Below, one piece after another: positions 26,867-34,447 of a stretch of DNA of 64,000 nt. This DNA comes from an uncultured bacterium (GTDB lineage: Bacteria > Bacteroidota > Bacteroidia > Bacteroidales > Bacteroidaceae). The notes under the pieces are model-generated. The model made no database searches and had not been told where the DNA came from. It saw only the letters and a program-made list of their open reading frames with translations. Made by a program: the position numbers and the translations under genes. The first letter of the stretch is position 1; each line of letters starts with the position of its first letter. Location: contig CAJMPR010000009.1 in NCBI GenBank assembly GCA_905215345.1, positions 1 to 64,000 on the forward strand. Reading direction: 5' to 3'.

Positions 26867-28063
26867 ATGAAAGTTTTAGTATTGAATTGCGGTAGCTCTT
26901 CCATCAAATATAAATTGTTTGATATGGATCATAAAGAGGTTATCGCCCAGGGAGGCATTGAAAAAATAGGTTTGAAAGACTCTTTTCTTAAATTGACTTT
27001 GCCCAATGGCGAGAAAAAGATATTGGAAAAAGATATACCTGAACATACAGTAGGCGTAGAATTTATTCTGAACACTTTGATTAGTCCTGAATATGGCGCA
27101 ATCAAGTCTTTGGATGAAATTAATGCTGTGGGACACCGTATGGTACATGGTGGAGAAAAATTCAGCAAGTCAGTATTGCTTGACAAAGAAGTTCTGGAAG
27201 CATTTACGGCTTGTAATGATTTGGCTCCGCTTCACAACCCTGCCAACCTGAAAGGTGTAAATGCGATCTCTGCTATTTTGCCTCAGATACCGCAAGTAGG
27301 TGTATTTGATACAGCTTTCCATCAGACTATGCCGGAGTATGCATATCTGTATGCTATTCCTTATGAACTCTACAAAAAGTATGGTGTACGTCGTTATGGT
27401 TTTCACGGAACTTCGCATCGTTATGTATCACAACGTGTTTGCGAATTCTTAGGCGTTCAACCGGAAGGAAAGAAAATCATAACCTGTCACATCGGTAACG
27501 GTGGTTCGATCTCTGCTATTAAGGACGGTAAATGTATGGATACCACGATGGGGCTTACCCCGTTGGAAGGCTTGATGATGGGAACCCGTTGCGGTGATAT
27601 TGACGCAGGTGCGGTAACGTTCCTCATGGATAAGGAAAGACTGAATACAACAGGCATTTCCGACCTTTTGAACAAGAAGAGCGGTGTAGCCGGAATGATG
27701 GACGGATCAAGCGATATGCGTGATTTGGAAGCGGCTGTGGCTAAAGGCAACAAACAAGCTATCTTGACTGAGCAGATGTACTTCTACCGTATCAAAAAGT
27801 ATATTGGTGCTTATGCCGCTGCATTGGGTGGTGTAGATATCATCGTATTTACAGGTGGTGTCGGTGAAAATCAGGCTTCTTGTCGTGCAGGTGCATGCGA
27901 AGGTCTTGAGTTTATGGGTATCAAAATGGATGCTGAGAAGAATAAGGTTCGCGGTGAGGAAGCGATAATCTCTGCTGATGATTCTAAAGTGAAGGTTGTG
28001 GTAATTCCGACAGATGAAGAATTGATGATTGCCTCGGATACGATGACTATTCTGAATAAATGA
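26867..28063 (+). CDS. ackA: Acetate kinase
   Basis: Transfers the phosphate of acetyl phosphate to ADP, making acetate and ATP; a main energy source in fermenting Bacteroides. The 398 residues match the family: MKVLVLNCGSSSIKYKLF at the N terminus, HRMVHGG, the catalytic loop GFHGTSHRYVS, CHIGNGGSI and VFTGGVGEN with the following R (ASCRAG). It ends at a strong hairpin terminator. Confidence 0.98.
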   Translation: MKVLVLNCGSSSIKYKLFDMDHKEVIAQGGIEKIGLKDSFLKLTLPNGEKKILEKDIPEHTVGVEFILNTLISPEYGAIKSLDEINAVGHRMVHGGEKFSKSVLLDKEVLEAFTACNDLAPLHNPANLKGVNAISAILPQIPQVGVFDTAFHQTMPEYAYLYAIPYELYKKYGVRRYGFHGTSHRYVSQRVCEFLGVQPEGKKIITCHIGNGGSISAIKDGKCMDTTMGLTPLEGLMMGTRCGDIDAGAVTFLMDKERLNTTGISDLLNKKSGVAGMMDGSSDMRDLEAAVAKGNKQAILTEQMYFYRIKKYIGAYAAALGGVDIIVFTGGVGENQASCRAGACEGLEFMGIKMDAEKNKVRGEEAIISADDSKVKVVVIPTDEELMIASDTMTILNK

Positions 28064-28090
28064 TAATATTATTGTAATATTACGATTTAA

Positions 28091-28130
28091 AGAATGCCGG
28101 AAAATAGTTTATGCTGTTTTTCGGCATTCT
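28091..28130 (+). terminator. Terminator after pta-ackA
   Basis: AGAATGCCG pairs with CGGCATTCT, extended by AAAA/TTTT across a G-U pair, with a 12-nt loop and a CTTTTT tail. Confidence 0.9.
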
Positions 28131-28171
28131 CTTTTTAACAGTATCTTCATTTCTGAATAGTATAAAATTCA

Positions 28172-28179
28172 TATCTTTG
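28172..28179 (+). promoter_or_regulatory. Alkaline phosphatase promoter -7 box
   Basis: TATCTTTG, 54 bases upstream of the ATG at 28234. Confidence 0.6.
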
Positions 28180-28233
28180 TTTCTGTGTTAAGAAAAAAGA
28201 CAACTTTATGAATAACTTTAAATAAAAAGATTT

Positions 28234-29634
28234 ATGAGACGATTAATGTATGTGTTACTATTTGTCCTGCTGACAGGTGTAACATACGCTCAACAAGCAA
28301 AGTATGTATTCTATTTCATTGGTGATGGAATGGGAGTGAATCAGGTAAACGGTACGGAAATGTATCTTGCCGAACAAGAAGGACGTATCGGTGTAAAGCC
28401 TTTGTTGTTTACCACATTCCCGGTTGCCAGTATGGCTACAACTTTTTCTGCTACTAACTCTGTGACCGATTCCTCGGCAGCAGGAACAGCTCTTTCTACC
28501 GGTGCAAAAACATACAATGGTGCTATCGGTATGGATGATAATAAGAATGTTTTGGAGACGGTAGCTGAAAAAGCGAAGAAAGCCGGTAAAAGAGTGGGGG
28601 TTACTACCAGTGTAAGTGTTGACCATGCTACCCCTGCAGCATTCTATGCCCATCAGCCCAATCGTAATATGTATTATGAAATAGCTCTTGATCTTCCAAA
28701 AGCTAATTTTGATTTTTATGCCGGAGGAGGTTTCTTAAAACCGACAACTACTGCCGATAAGAAAGAAGCTCAGAGCATCTTCCCTATTTTCGAAGAAGCT
28801 GGATACACCGTTGCCAGAGGACTTGATGAATATAAAGCTAAAGTTGCGGATGCCAAGAAGATAGTGCTTATTCAGAAAGAGGGTGCGGAACCTTCTTGTT
28901 TGCCTTATGCTATTGACCGTAAGGAGGGTGATTTGACTTTGGAAGAGATTACGGAAAGTGCCATTTCTTTCCTGACAAAAGGAAATAATAAAGGTTTTTT
29001 CTTGATGGTAGAAGGAGGGAAGATTGATTGGGCCTGTCATGGCAATGATCCGGCCACTGCATTTGAAGAAGTAGTGGATATGGATAATGCAATTAAAGTG
29101 GCTTATGAATTTTATAAGAAACATCCTAAAGAAACACTGATAGTTGTAACTGCCGACCATGAAACCGGCGGTTTGGGGCTGGGTACTGCAAAATATGAAC
29201 TTCATTTGAAGTCTTTGACAAATCAAAAACAATCGCAGGATATTCTGTCCAAAGCGATTACAGACTTACGTAAAGAGAAATCCAATAAAGTATCCTGGGA
29301 AGAAGTGAAAGCATTACTCACCGATAAAATGGGTTTCTGGGCAGAATTGCCTTTGACTTGGGAACAAGAAAAGATGCTCCGCGATGAGTATGAAAGCTCT
29401 TTTGTAAAGAACAATGCCGTTTTTGAAGAAAGTCTCTACGCCAAAACCGAACCTTTGGCTGCCGCTGCTAAGAAAGTGATGAGCCAGATAGCCATGGTGG
29501 GTTGGACAAGTGGTAACCATACTGCCGGATATGTTCCGGTATTTGCTGTTGGTGCAGGTTCCCAGTTGTTTATGGGTAAGATGGATAACACAGAAATTCC
29601 TAAGCGAATAGCAAAAGCTGCAGGATATAAATAA
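28234..29634 (+). CDS. Secreted alkaline phosphatase, PhoA superfamily
   Basis: A 466-residue periplasmic phosphomonoesterase with a signal peptide ending VTYAQ (residues 16-20). The metal-binding FIGDGMG (28-34), the nucleophile S80 in VTDSSAAGTA, VDHATPAAFYAH, MVEGGKIDWACHGND and TADHETGG are in the order and spacing of E. coli PhoA. The HTAGYVPVFAVG segment near the C terminus supplies the last zinc histidine. It frees phosphate from organic esters. It is a single gene with its own promoter and a bidirectional terminator. Confidence 0.95.
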   Translation: MRRLMYVLLFVLLTGVTYAQQAKYVFYFIGDGMGVNQVNGTEMYLAEQEGRIGVKPLLFTTFPVASMATTFSATNSVTDSSAAGTALSTGAKTYNGAIGMDDNKNVLETVAEKAKKAGKRVGVTTSVSVDHATPAAFYAHQPNRNMYYEIALDLPKANFDFYAGGGFLKPTTTADKKEAQSIFPIFEEAGYTVARGLDEYKAKVADAKKIVLIQKEGAEPSCLPYAIDRKEGDLTLEEITESAISFLTKGNNKGFFLMVEGGKIDWACHGNDPATAFEEVVDMDNAIKVAYEFYKKHPKETLIVVTADHETGGLGLGTAKYELHLKSLTNQKQSQDILSKAITDLRKEKSNKVSWEEVKALLTDKMGFWAELPLTWEQEKMLRDEYESSFVKNNAVFEESLYAKTEPLAAAAKKVMSQIAMVGWTSGNHTAGYVPVFAVGAGSQLFMGKMDNTEIPKRIAKAAGYK

Positions 29635-29657
29635 TCTCCATCCAAAGATAGATTAAT

Positions 29658-29705
29658 AACAAAGGGAGCAAATTGAAGTATGTTACTCAATTTGCTCCCT
29701 TTGTT
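29658..29705. terminator. Bidirectional terminator after alkaline phosphatase
   Basis: A perfect 19-bp stem (29658-29676 with 29687-29705; core AAAGGGAGCAAATTGA) and a 10-nt loop, followed by TGTTTTATT. It serves the phosphatase gene and the convergent small gene. Confidence 0.9.
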
Positions 29706-29708
29706 GTT

Positions 29709-29918
29709 TTATTCCAAATCTTCTTTGATTATCTCGTCCATTTCCTTGATGCGTTTTTCTCGTTCCTCTTCAGATTTCACCTTAGTGTCTTTGTAGCCGA
29801 GATCTGTCCGTTCGGAAACCTCTTCGCTCCATTCTCCAAATTTATTTTTTGCCGGCCGGCCATGCGGGTCTAAATTTTCTTCGGCAATCGAATCGTTTCT
29901 GTAAATCATATCATCCAT
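29709..29918 (-). CDS. Small charged protein of unknown function
   Basis: A 69-residue, strongly charged protein with no membrane segment or signal peptide. The N terminus is acidic (MDDMIYRNDSIAEENLDPHG). The middle has RPAKNKFGEWSEEV, and the C-terminal third (VKSEEEREKRIKEMDEIIKE) should form a continuous amphipathic helix. It ends exactly at a strong terminator, which supports it being real. I do not recognise a characterised family; homologous small proteins seem common in Bacteroides, but that is memory and not evidence here. Confidence 0.7.
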   Translation of the reverse strand: MDDMIYRNDSIAEENLDPHGRPAKNKFGEWSEEVSERTDLGYKDTKVKSEEEREKRIKEMDEIIKEDLE

Positions 29919-30041
29919 AACAGTATTCTTTTAATGATTATGATAATAATACAAGATTCTTGAGAAAAAGTTCTGTATTTTTTCTCTTTTTCTTCGTCAT
30001 TTAATAAGAATAAACGATTCGTTAAAATTGCATGAAATATA

Positions 30042-30806
30042 TCAGAGCTTTGTTTCTCCCTCAATAAATGTTTCCAGAAATAGATTCTCACCGTCAAATA
30101 CCGCATACGAAAAATAGTTGATCCAGTCTCCGAGGATAAGGATGCGGGCAGTGGTACTCAACATTAAATCCAGTTCGATATGTCGATGTCCGTAGATGAA
30201 GAAATTTATGTTAGGATGACTTTTCAGGTATTCTTTGGTATAAAGTACCAGATGCTCGTTATTTTCACCCATATATTCAGGCTCTTTCCCGTCTATTCGC
30301 TTCTGGCGACTGTGTTTTGCCCATGTTAATCCGAGTTCTATACTCCAGCGGGGGTGTAAAGCGGAGAATAATGTTTGGAGCGTACGGCTGTGGAACATGG
30401 CGCGTAAGAGCTTGAACTTTTTATCCGGATCTCCCAAACCGTCACCATGAGCAAGATAAAATTCTTTGCCATAGATTTCGGTAGTAAGAGATTCTCTGTG
30501 GATGATGACGCCGCATTCTTTCGTCAGATAATCACCGCACCATATATCATGGTTACCCGTAAAGAAGTGTACTTCTACTCCCATGTCTGTCAATTCGGAC
30601 AGCTTACCCAGAAAACGGGTATAGCCTTTGGGGACTACAGTGCGGAACTCATACCAAAAGTCAAACATATCTCCCAGCAGGTACACGGCAGCCGCCTTGT
30701 GTTTGATACTATCAAGAAAGTTGACTAAACGGCGTTCCTGTGTCCGCCCGTGCTCAATGGCCCGCGATCCTAAATGTGCATCGGAAAGGAAATAAATGTT
30801 CTTCAT
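30042..30806 (-). CDS. lpxH: UDP-2,3-diacylglucosamine diphosphatase (LpxH-like)
   Basis: A calcineurin-like metallophosphoesterase that cleaves UDP-2,3-diacylglucosamine to lipid X in lipid A synthesis. The 254 residues have the metal motifs in order: SDAHLGS (8-14), GDMFDFW (45-51), GNHDIW (79-84), AHGDGLG and GHRHIELDL. LpxH length and the D-x-H, GDxxD, GNHD, H and GHxH series fit well. It lies downstream of the MIP18-like gene with a weak hairpin between them, so it may be cotranscribed. Confidence 0.88.
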   Translation of the reverse strand: MKNIYFLSDAHLGSRAIEHGRTQERRLVNFLDSIKHKAAAVYLLGDMFDFWYEFRTVVPKGYTRFLGKLSELTDMGVEVHFFTGNHDIWCGDYLTKECGVIIHRESLTTEIYGKEFYLAHGDGLGDPDKKFKLLRAMFHSRTLQTLFSALHPRWSIELGLTWAKHSRQKRIDGKEPEYMGENNEHLVLYTKEYLKSHPNINFFIYGHRHIELDLMLSTTARILILGDWINYFSYAVFDGENLFLETFIEGETKL

Positions 30807-30833
30807 GACTTGATACGTTGAATTATAACTAAA

Positions 30834-30880
30834 TTATGAGTTATTCGTAGTGGCTTCAGCTATAAACAAGTAACTCATAA
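30834..30880 (-). terminator. Weak inverted repeat between MIP18-like gene and lpxH
   Basis: TTATGAGTTA (30834-30843) and its complement (30871-30880) flank a 27-nt loop. It has no T-tract, so it may be an mRNA-end or processing hairpin and not a true terminator. Confidence 0.4.
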
Positions 30881-30882
30881 CT

Positions 30883-31194
30883 TTATAAGAATCCCAGTTC
30901 CAGCTTGGCTTCCTCACTCATCATATCCTTGTCCCACTCGGGCTCAAATACCAGATTAATATTGGCGGAAGTTATTCCGTCAATGGATTCCACTTTCAGG
31001 CGTACATCTTCCATGATGAAATCTGCTGCCGGGCAATTAGGAGCTGTCAAGGTCATATCGATGTTTGCTTCTCCGTTGTCGGTTACATCTATTTTATAAA
31101 TTAATCCCAAGTCGTATACATTCACCGGAATTTCCGGATCGAATACGGTCTTAAGCATTGCTACGATTTTCTCTTCTATTTCAAATTTGGTCAT
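30883..31194 (-). CDS. MIP18/SufT-like Fe-S assembly protein (DUF59)
   Basis: A 103-residue single-domain member of the MIP18 family (DUF59), linked to maturation of iron-sulfur proteins (SufT, and PaaD in phenylacetate degradation). The diagnostic phrases DPEIPVNVYDLGLIY (18-32) and LTAPNCPAADF (with the conserved Cys) are both present. No other suf gene is nearby. It has its own promoter box at 31222-31229 and precedes lpxH. Confidence 0.92.
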   Translation of the reverse strand: MTKFEIEEKIVAMLKTVFDPEIPVNVYDLGLIYKIDVTDNGEANIDMTLTAPNCPAADFIMEDVRLKVESIDGITSANINLVFEPEWDKDMMSEEAKLELGFL

Positions 31195-31221
31195 ATTCGT
31201 ACGGTTCTTGGTTTAGTGGAA

Positions 31222-31229
31222 CAAATCTA
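31222..31229 (-). promoter_or_regulatory. MIP18-like gene promoter -7 box
   Basis: TAGATTTG on the minus strand, 27 bases upstream of the ATG at 31194. Confidence 0.55.
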
Positions 31230-31264
31230 AAGAATTTAATTGAAACAACAATAGGTTGAGCTGA

Positions 31265-31951
31265 TTATATAGCTCCTTCATCATTGAAACTATAATATTT
31301 CCCGTCGGTTATTATAACATGATCAATAAGTCTGATGTTCATAGTTTGTGCCCCTTTCTGTACAAGCTGAGTAAGTTGCCGGTCATTTGTACTGGGGTTT
31401 GTATTGCCTGAAGGGTGATTGTGTATCAGTGAAATCTGTGTAGCTCGTTGCAATAAGGCTTCACGTAGAATACTCCGTACATCGGCTGTTGTCTGGTCGA
31501 TACCTCCTCTGCTGATGCGGACTTTATCTATAACACGGGATGCCTGATTGAGTAGTAGTATCCAGAATTCTTCCTGCGCGAGATCACATAGCAGAGGGTG
31601 AAAAATCTCGTAGATGTCTTTGGAGGAACGGATAGTGGCTCGCTCCGGGTGTTCTTGCAATTTTCTGCGCTTACCCAACTCAAGGGCAGCCATAATAGTA
31701 ATGCTTTTTGCCGGACCAAGACCTTTGAAACGGGAGAAATCGCGCACTTCCCATTTGCCTAATTGGTTTAAGTCATTACCACAACTGGCAAGAGTACGTT
31801 GCATAAGGGTTACCGCACTTTCCTCCGTATTTCCTGAGCCGATGAGTATGGCAAGCAATTCGGCATCGCTAAGAGCCTCAGCCCCTTTTTGTATCATCTT
31901 CTCCCGTGGGCGGTCTTCTGCTGCCCATTGGTTGATAGTTAGTTTGTTCAT
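31265..31951 (-). CDS. radC: RadC-family JAMM-domain protein
   Basis: A 228-residue protein with an N-terminal HhH-like part (about 1-95, FKGLGPAKSITIMAALELG) and a C-terminal MPN/JAMM metalloprotease-like domain whose zinc motif LIHNHPSGNTNPSTND is intact. The name RadC comes from an E. coli repair mutant later traced to recG, so a repair role is not proven; the JAMM fold suggests a hydrolase. It is downstream of the glycosyltransferase gene, with copy B of the palindromic element between them. Confidence 0.93.
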   Translation of the reverse strand: MNKLTINQWAAEDRPREKMIQKGAEALSDAELLAILIGSGNTEESAVTLMQRTLASCGNDLNQLGKWEVRDFSRFKGLGPAKSITIMAALELGKRRKLQEHPERATIRSSKDIYEIFHPLLCDLAQEEFWILLLNQASRVIDKVRISRGGIDQTTADVRSILREALLQRATQISLIHNHPSGNTNPSTNDRQLTQLVQKGAQTMNIRLIDHVIITDGKYYSFNDEGAI

Positions 31952-31963
31952 AATATATATAGA

Positions 31964-32033
31964 TGAAGAATTGAGAATGAAGAATTACCATGTGGTGTCA
32001 TAGCGCAGCCATTTCTTCATTCTCAATTCTTCA
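31964..32033. repeat. Palindromic intergenic element with conserved core, copy B
   Basis: Perfect 21-bp inverted arms (31964-31984 and 32013-32033; words GAAGAATTGAGAATGAAGAA) flank a 28-nt loop, 31985-32012. The loop carries the same core as copies A and C: it starts ACCATGTGG and ends GCGCAGCC. The arm sequence is unrelated to that of the other copies. Confidence 0.9.
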
Positions 32034-32045
32034 CTCCTTAAGTTC

Positions 32046-33035
32046 TTATTTATAAAAGTTCTTTTTGAATGCTTCAAACTCGTCTTTACCAAGCACGCAA
32101 CGATTCCACCAAGCTCTCCAGAAGCCGGTTCCGTATCCGATAAGTTGGATAAAAGAGGCGGCGATAGAGTAAAAACCGATGCACAGACTACGATTCTGAA
32201 TGGTGGAATCAATGCAAACCAGTAATGCATAGAGCGCAATAGGTATCAGACTATACAAACAAAATGGTGCTCCCAATAACAATATTGCTACTCCTAAAGT
32301 GAATACAGCCGGTAGTAAATGAACGATCTTTAATGATTCAGGATACTTCTTATACAAGTTGATACGGGCAATTCCCGAGTTATGTACTTGTTTGAAGAAT
32401 TTCCTTAAGTCTGTACGACGTTTATGATATACCAAAGCTCCGGGGAATAATCTGCATTTATATCCGCCTTTGAAAATGCGGATGCTGAAGTCAATGTCTT
32501 CTCCGAAACGCATTTTGGAAAATCCGCCTAATGATTCGTATGCTTTACGTCTTACTCCCATATTGAAACTCCGCGGATAGAACTTGTCCATCTTCTTTTT
32601 TCCTCCACGGATACCACCGGTTGTAAAAAACGAAGTCATGGAATAATTGATAGCCTTCTGTATGTCCGTGAAAGATTCGTGTGCCCGGTCTGGTCCGCCA
32701 AAAGCATCGGCTGGAGCTTTCTGTAACTCTTTTTCCACTGCGGCAAAATATCCTTCGGGAAGGATACAGTCCGAATCCAATATAATCAGATACTCTCCCT
32801 GGCTGCGTTCGGCAGCATAATTGCGTGTTTGTCCAGGCCCCGAATTAGGTTTGGTGTAATAATGTATATCCAATCTATTTTGATAGTTGGCAATAACATC
32901 TTTACAAGGGATTGAAGAACCGTCTTCTACAACAATCACTTCAAAGTCTTTATTGCTTTGCCGTGTCAGGCTTTGCAGCAGTTCGTCCACTTCGTCTGGA
33001 CGGTTGTATACAGGGATAATGACGGAATATCGCAT
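32046..33035 (-). CDS. Family 2 glycosyltransferase with C-terminal membrane segments
   Basis: A 329-residue GT-A-fold glycosyltransferase. The N terminus YSVIIPVYNRPDEVDELL and EVIVVEDGSS form the nucleotide-binding site, and LIILDSDCILPEGYF carries the D-x-D metal motif. The acceptor region has GGFSKMRFGEDIDFSIRI (an ED motif). Two or three membrane segments lie at about 235-300. It would build a cell-envelope glycan on the inner face of the inner membrane; the acceptor is unknown and no polysaccharide cluster surrounds it. Its promoter box overlaps a region with a perfect palindrome just upstream. Confidence 0.9.
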   Translation of the reverse strand: MRYSVIIPVYNRPDEVDELLQSLTRQSNKDFEVIVVEDGSSIPCKDVIANYQNRLDIHYYTKPNSGPGQTRNYAAERSQGEYLIILDSDCILPEGYFAAVEKELQKAPADAFGGPDRAHESFTDIQKAINYSMTSFFTTGGIRGGKKKMDKFYPRSFNMGVRRKAYESLGGFSKMRFGEDIDFSIRIFKGGYKCRLFPGALVYHKRRTDLRKFFKQVHNSGIARINLYKKYPESLKIVHLLPAVFTLGVAILLLGAPFCLYSLIPIALYALLVCIDSTIQNRSLCIGFYSIAASFIQLIGYGTGFWRAWWNRCVLGKDEFEAFKKNFYK

Positions 33036-33064
33036 AAGTCATTCTTTAGATTCGTTTCTTGTTA

Positions 33065-33072
33065 CAAAGATA
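33065..33072 (-). promoter_or_regulatory. Glycosyltransferase promoter -7 box
   Basis: TATCTTTG on the minus strand, 29 bases upstream of the ATG at 33035. Confidence 0.55.
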
Positions 33073-33084
33073 GTGCAAACTGAG

Positions 33085-33118
33085 GGCATAAAAAATGAAC
33101 GAGTTCATTTTTTATGCC
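33085..33118. promoter_or_regulatory. Perfect 16-bp palindrome over the GT2 -33 region
   Basis: GGCATAAAAAATGAAC (33085-33100) and its exact complement (33103-33118) are separated by only 2 bases, too few for an RNA hairpin loop without opening pairs. It covers the position expected for the -33 element of the glycosyltransferase promoter, so an operator is a reasonable reading; a remnant of an insertion is another. Confidence 0.5.
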
Positions 33119-33193
33119 GAGATGCGGCTTATCTTCGCTTTTGGGTCAAAGATAATGCAAAATAGTAAGCGAGCTAATAGGGAAGCTGATTTT

Positions 33194-33277
33194 GTGCCAC
33201 CTCGTTGGCAAGACTGTGCCATCTTATCGGCACTGTCGTGCCATCGAACAGGCACAGTTGTGCCAACAAGGTGGCAC
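33194..33277. repeat. Palindromic array of GTGCC/GGCAC words
   Basis: Imperfect 27-bp arms (33194-33220 and 33251-33277; outer part GTGCCACCTYGTTGGCA) enclose a small hairpin, GGCAC-TGTC-GTGCC (33229-33242). The word TGTGCC or its complement occurs six or more times. The rest of the 345-base gap between efp and the glycosyltransferase gene holds the efp terminator, the 33085 palindrome and no gene. Confidence 0.8.
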
Positions 33278-33316
33278 AACTGTTAAAATAGTAGTGTTTT
33301 GTGAGGGAAGAATGCA

Positions 33317-33353
33317 AAACAGCCTGTCCGAATAGTACTCGGACAGGCTGTTT
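33317..33353 (-). terminator. efp terminator
   Basis: A perfect 15-bp stem (AAACAGCCTGTCCGA with its complement) and a 7-nt loop, placed 28 bases after the efp stop. Confidence 0.9.
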
Positions 33354-33380
33354 GTATCATTATTGAGAAAGTCGGTTCTC

Positions 33381-33947
33381 TTATGCTTTCACGCGGCTTA
33401 CGTAAGAACCGTCGCGTGTATCGATTTCAATAGTTTCACCTTCGTTGATAAACAAAGGAACACGTACAGTGGCACCTGATTCAACTGTGGCAGGCTTCAA
33501 TGTATTGGTTGCCGTATCACCTTTCATGCCCGGTTCAGTGTAAGTAATCTTCATCTGAACTTTAACAGGCATGTCGGCATAAAGAACTGTTTCAGTTGAA
33601 GCGTCGGACACAACCTCTACGACCATTCCTTCCAACAGGAAATCAACGCCGTTAATCAAATCGTGTGCGATAGGAATTTGGTCGAATGTTTCCTGATTCA
33701 TAAACAGGTAGTTGTCACCGTCGTGATAGAGATATTGGTGCGGGCGACGTTCTACACGTACATCTTCCAGCTTTTCACCGATGTTGAAGCGACGTTCAAG
33801 AACGTATCCGTTTACAACGTCCTTCAATTTGGTACGCATAAAAGTATTACCTTTTCCCGGTTTTACATGTAGGAAGTCGATACAGAAATACAGTTTGCCA
33901 TCCATGCGGATGCAAGTTCCGATTTTAATGTCTTGAGAGTTAATCAT
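33381..33947 (-). CDS. efp: Translation elongation factor P
   Basis: Relieves ribosome stalling at polyproline stretches. The 188 residues comprise the KOW-like domain I (1-65) and two OB domains. The residue at the loop tip that is post-translationally modified in many bacteria is K32 in VKPGKGNTF. The C-terminal signature region IDTRDGSYVSRVKA is intact. No EpmA/EpmB modification gene is visible. It has a well-formed promoter (-33 at 34035, -7 at 34007) divergent from rpmH. Confidence 0.97.
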   Translation of the reverse strand: MINSQDIKIGTCIRMDGKLYFCIDFLHVKPGKGNTFMRTKLKDVVNGYVLERRFNIGEKLEDVRVERRPHQYLYHDGDNYLFMNQETFDQIPIAHDLINGVDFLLEGMVVEVVSDASTETVLYADMPVKVQMKITYTEPGMKGDTATNTLKPATVESGATVRVPLFINEGETIEIDTRDGSYVSRVKA

Positions 33948-34006
33948 GCTCTATAGTCTTTATTATTATAATGTTATTAATATCTTTTTCTATGGGTTTG
34001 CGGGTG

Positions 34007-34038
34007 CAAAAGTAATGGAAATCGGTAAAAAACACAAA
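34007..34038 (-). promoter_or_regulatory. efp promoter (-33 and -7)
   Basis: On the minus strand, TTTG (34035-34038) and TACTTTTG (34007-34014) are separated by 20 bases, close to the ideal Bacteroides spacing. Confidence 0.75.
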
Positions 34039-34064
34039 AAGTTTTGAGATAAAATGAGTTATCT

Positions 34065-34096
34065 CTTGGTTATTTTAGAAAAAGTCTCTATTTTTG
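34065..34096 (+). promoter_or_regulatory. rpmH promoter (-33 and -7)
   Basis: CTTG (34065-34068) and TATTTTTG (34089-34096) are 20 bases apart, 43 bases upstream of the rpmH ATG. Confidence 0.75.
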
Positions 34097-34139
34097 CAGC
34101 CCGATTACGTAGAATAATAACATAAAACAAGATACAGTA

Positions 34140-34301
34140 ATGAAAAGAACATTTCAACCCTCTAACAGAAAGAGAAAAAACAAACACGGATTCCGTGAGA
34201 GAATGGCATCGGCTAACGGTCGCAGAGTATTGGCTTCACGTCGTGCTAAAGGCCGCAAGAAACTGACTGTTTCTGACGAATACAACGGAGTGAAGGCATA
34301 A
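34140..34301 (+). CDS. rpmH: 50S ribosomal protein L34
   Basis: A 53-residue, very basic ribosomal protein: MKRTFQPSNRKRKNKHGFRE, then RMASANGRRVLASRRAKGRK, then KLTVSDEYNGVKA. The first part is the universal L34 signature. In many bacteria rpmH sits beside rnpA and dnaA near the origin; here it stands alone between efp and a TonB-dependent receptor, so it gives no evidence for an origin. It has a strong promoter and terminator. Confidence 0.98.
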   Translation: MKRTFQPSNRKRKNKHGFRERMASANGRRVLASRRAKGRKKLTVSDEYNGVKA

Positions 34302-34327
34302 GCCCCACCTCTTGTAAAAAAGATAAG

Positions 34328-34364
34328 AAAACCGCAAAAGACTGAGAAGTCTCTTGCGGTTTTT
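34328..34364 (+). terminator. rpmH terminator
   Basis: AAACCGCAA pairs with TTGCGGTTT, with an inner stem AGACT/AGTCT, followed by a TTTTCTTTT tract. Confidence 0.9.
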
Positions 34365-34406
34365 CTTTTATCTAACCTATTGATTGGGATTTGTTGATTA
34401 ATTCTT

Positions 34407-34414
34407 TACTTTTG
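34407..34414 (+). promoter_or_regulatory. TonB-dependent receptor promoter -7 box
   Basis: TACTTTTG, 33 bases upstream of the ATG at 34448. It lies inside a longer open frame beginning at 34391, which argues against that upstream start. Confidence 0.6.
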
Positions 34415-34447
34415 TTCCTCATAAGTCTTCAATTTAAAGATAGAAAT

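Noticed and set aside
34140..34301. rpmH as a sign of the chromosome origin
   Set aside because: Neither dnaA, rnpA nor DnaA-box clusters are present, and in Bacteroidetes rpmH is often found away from the origin.
34391..34447. N-terminal extension of the TonB-dependent receptor
   Set aside because: A TAnnTTTG promoter box lies inside it, and the signal peptide begins at the later ATG.
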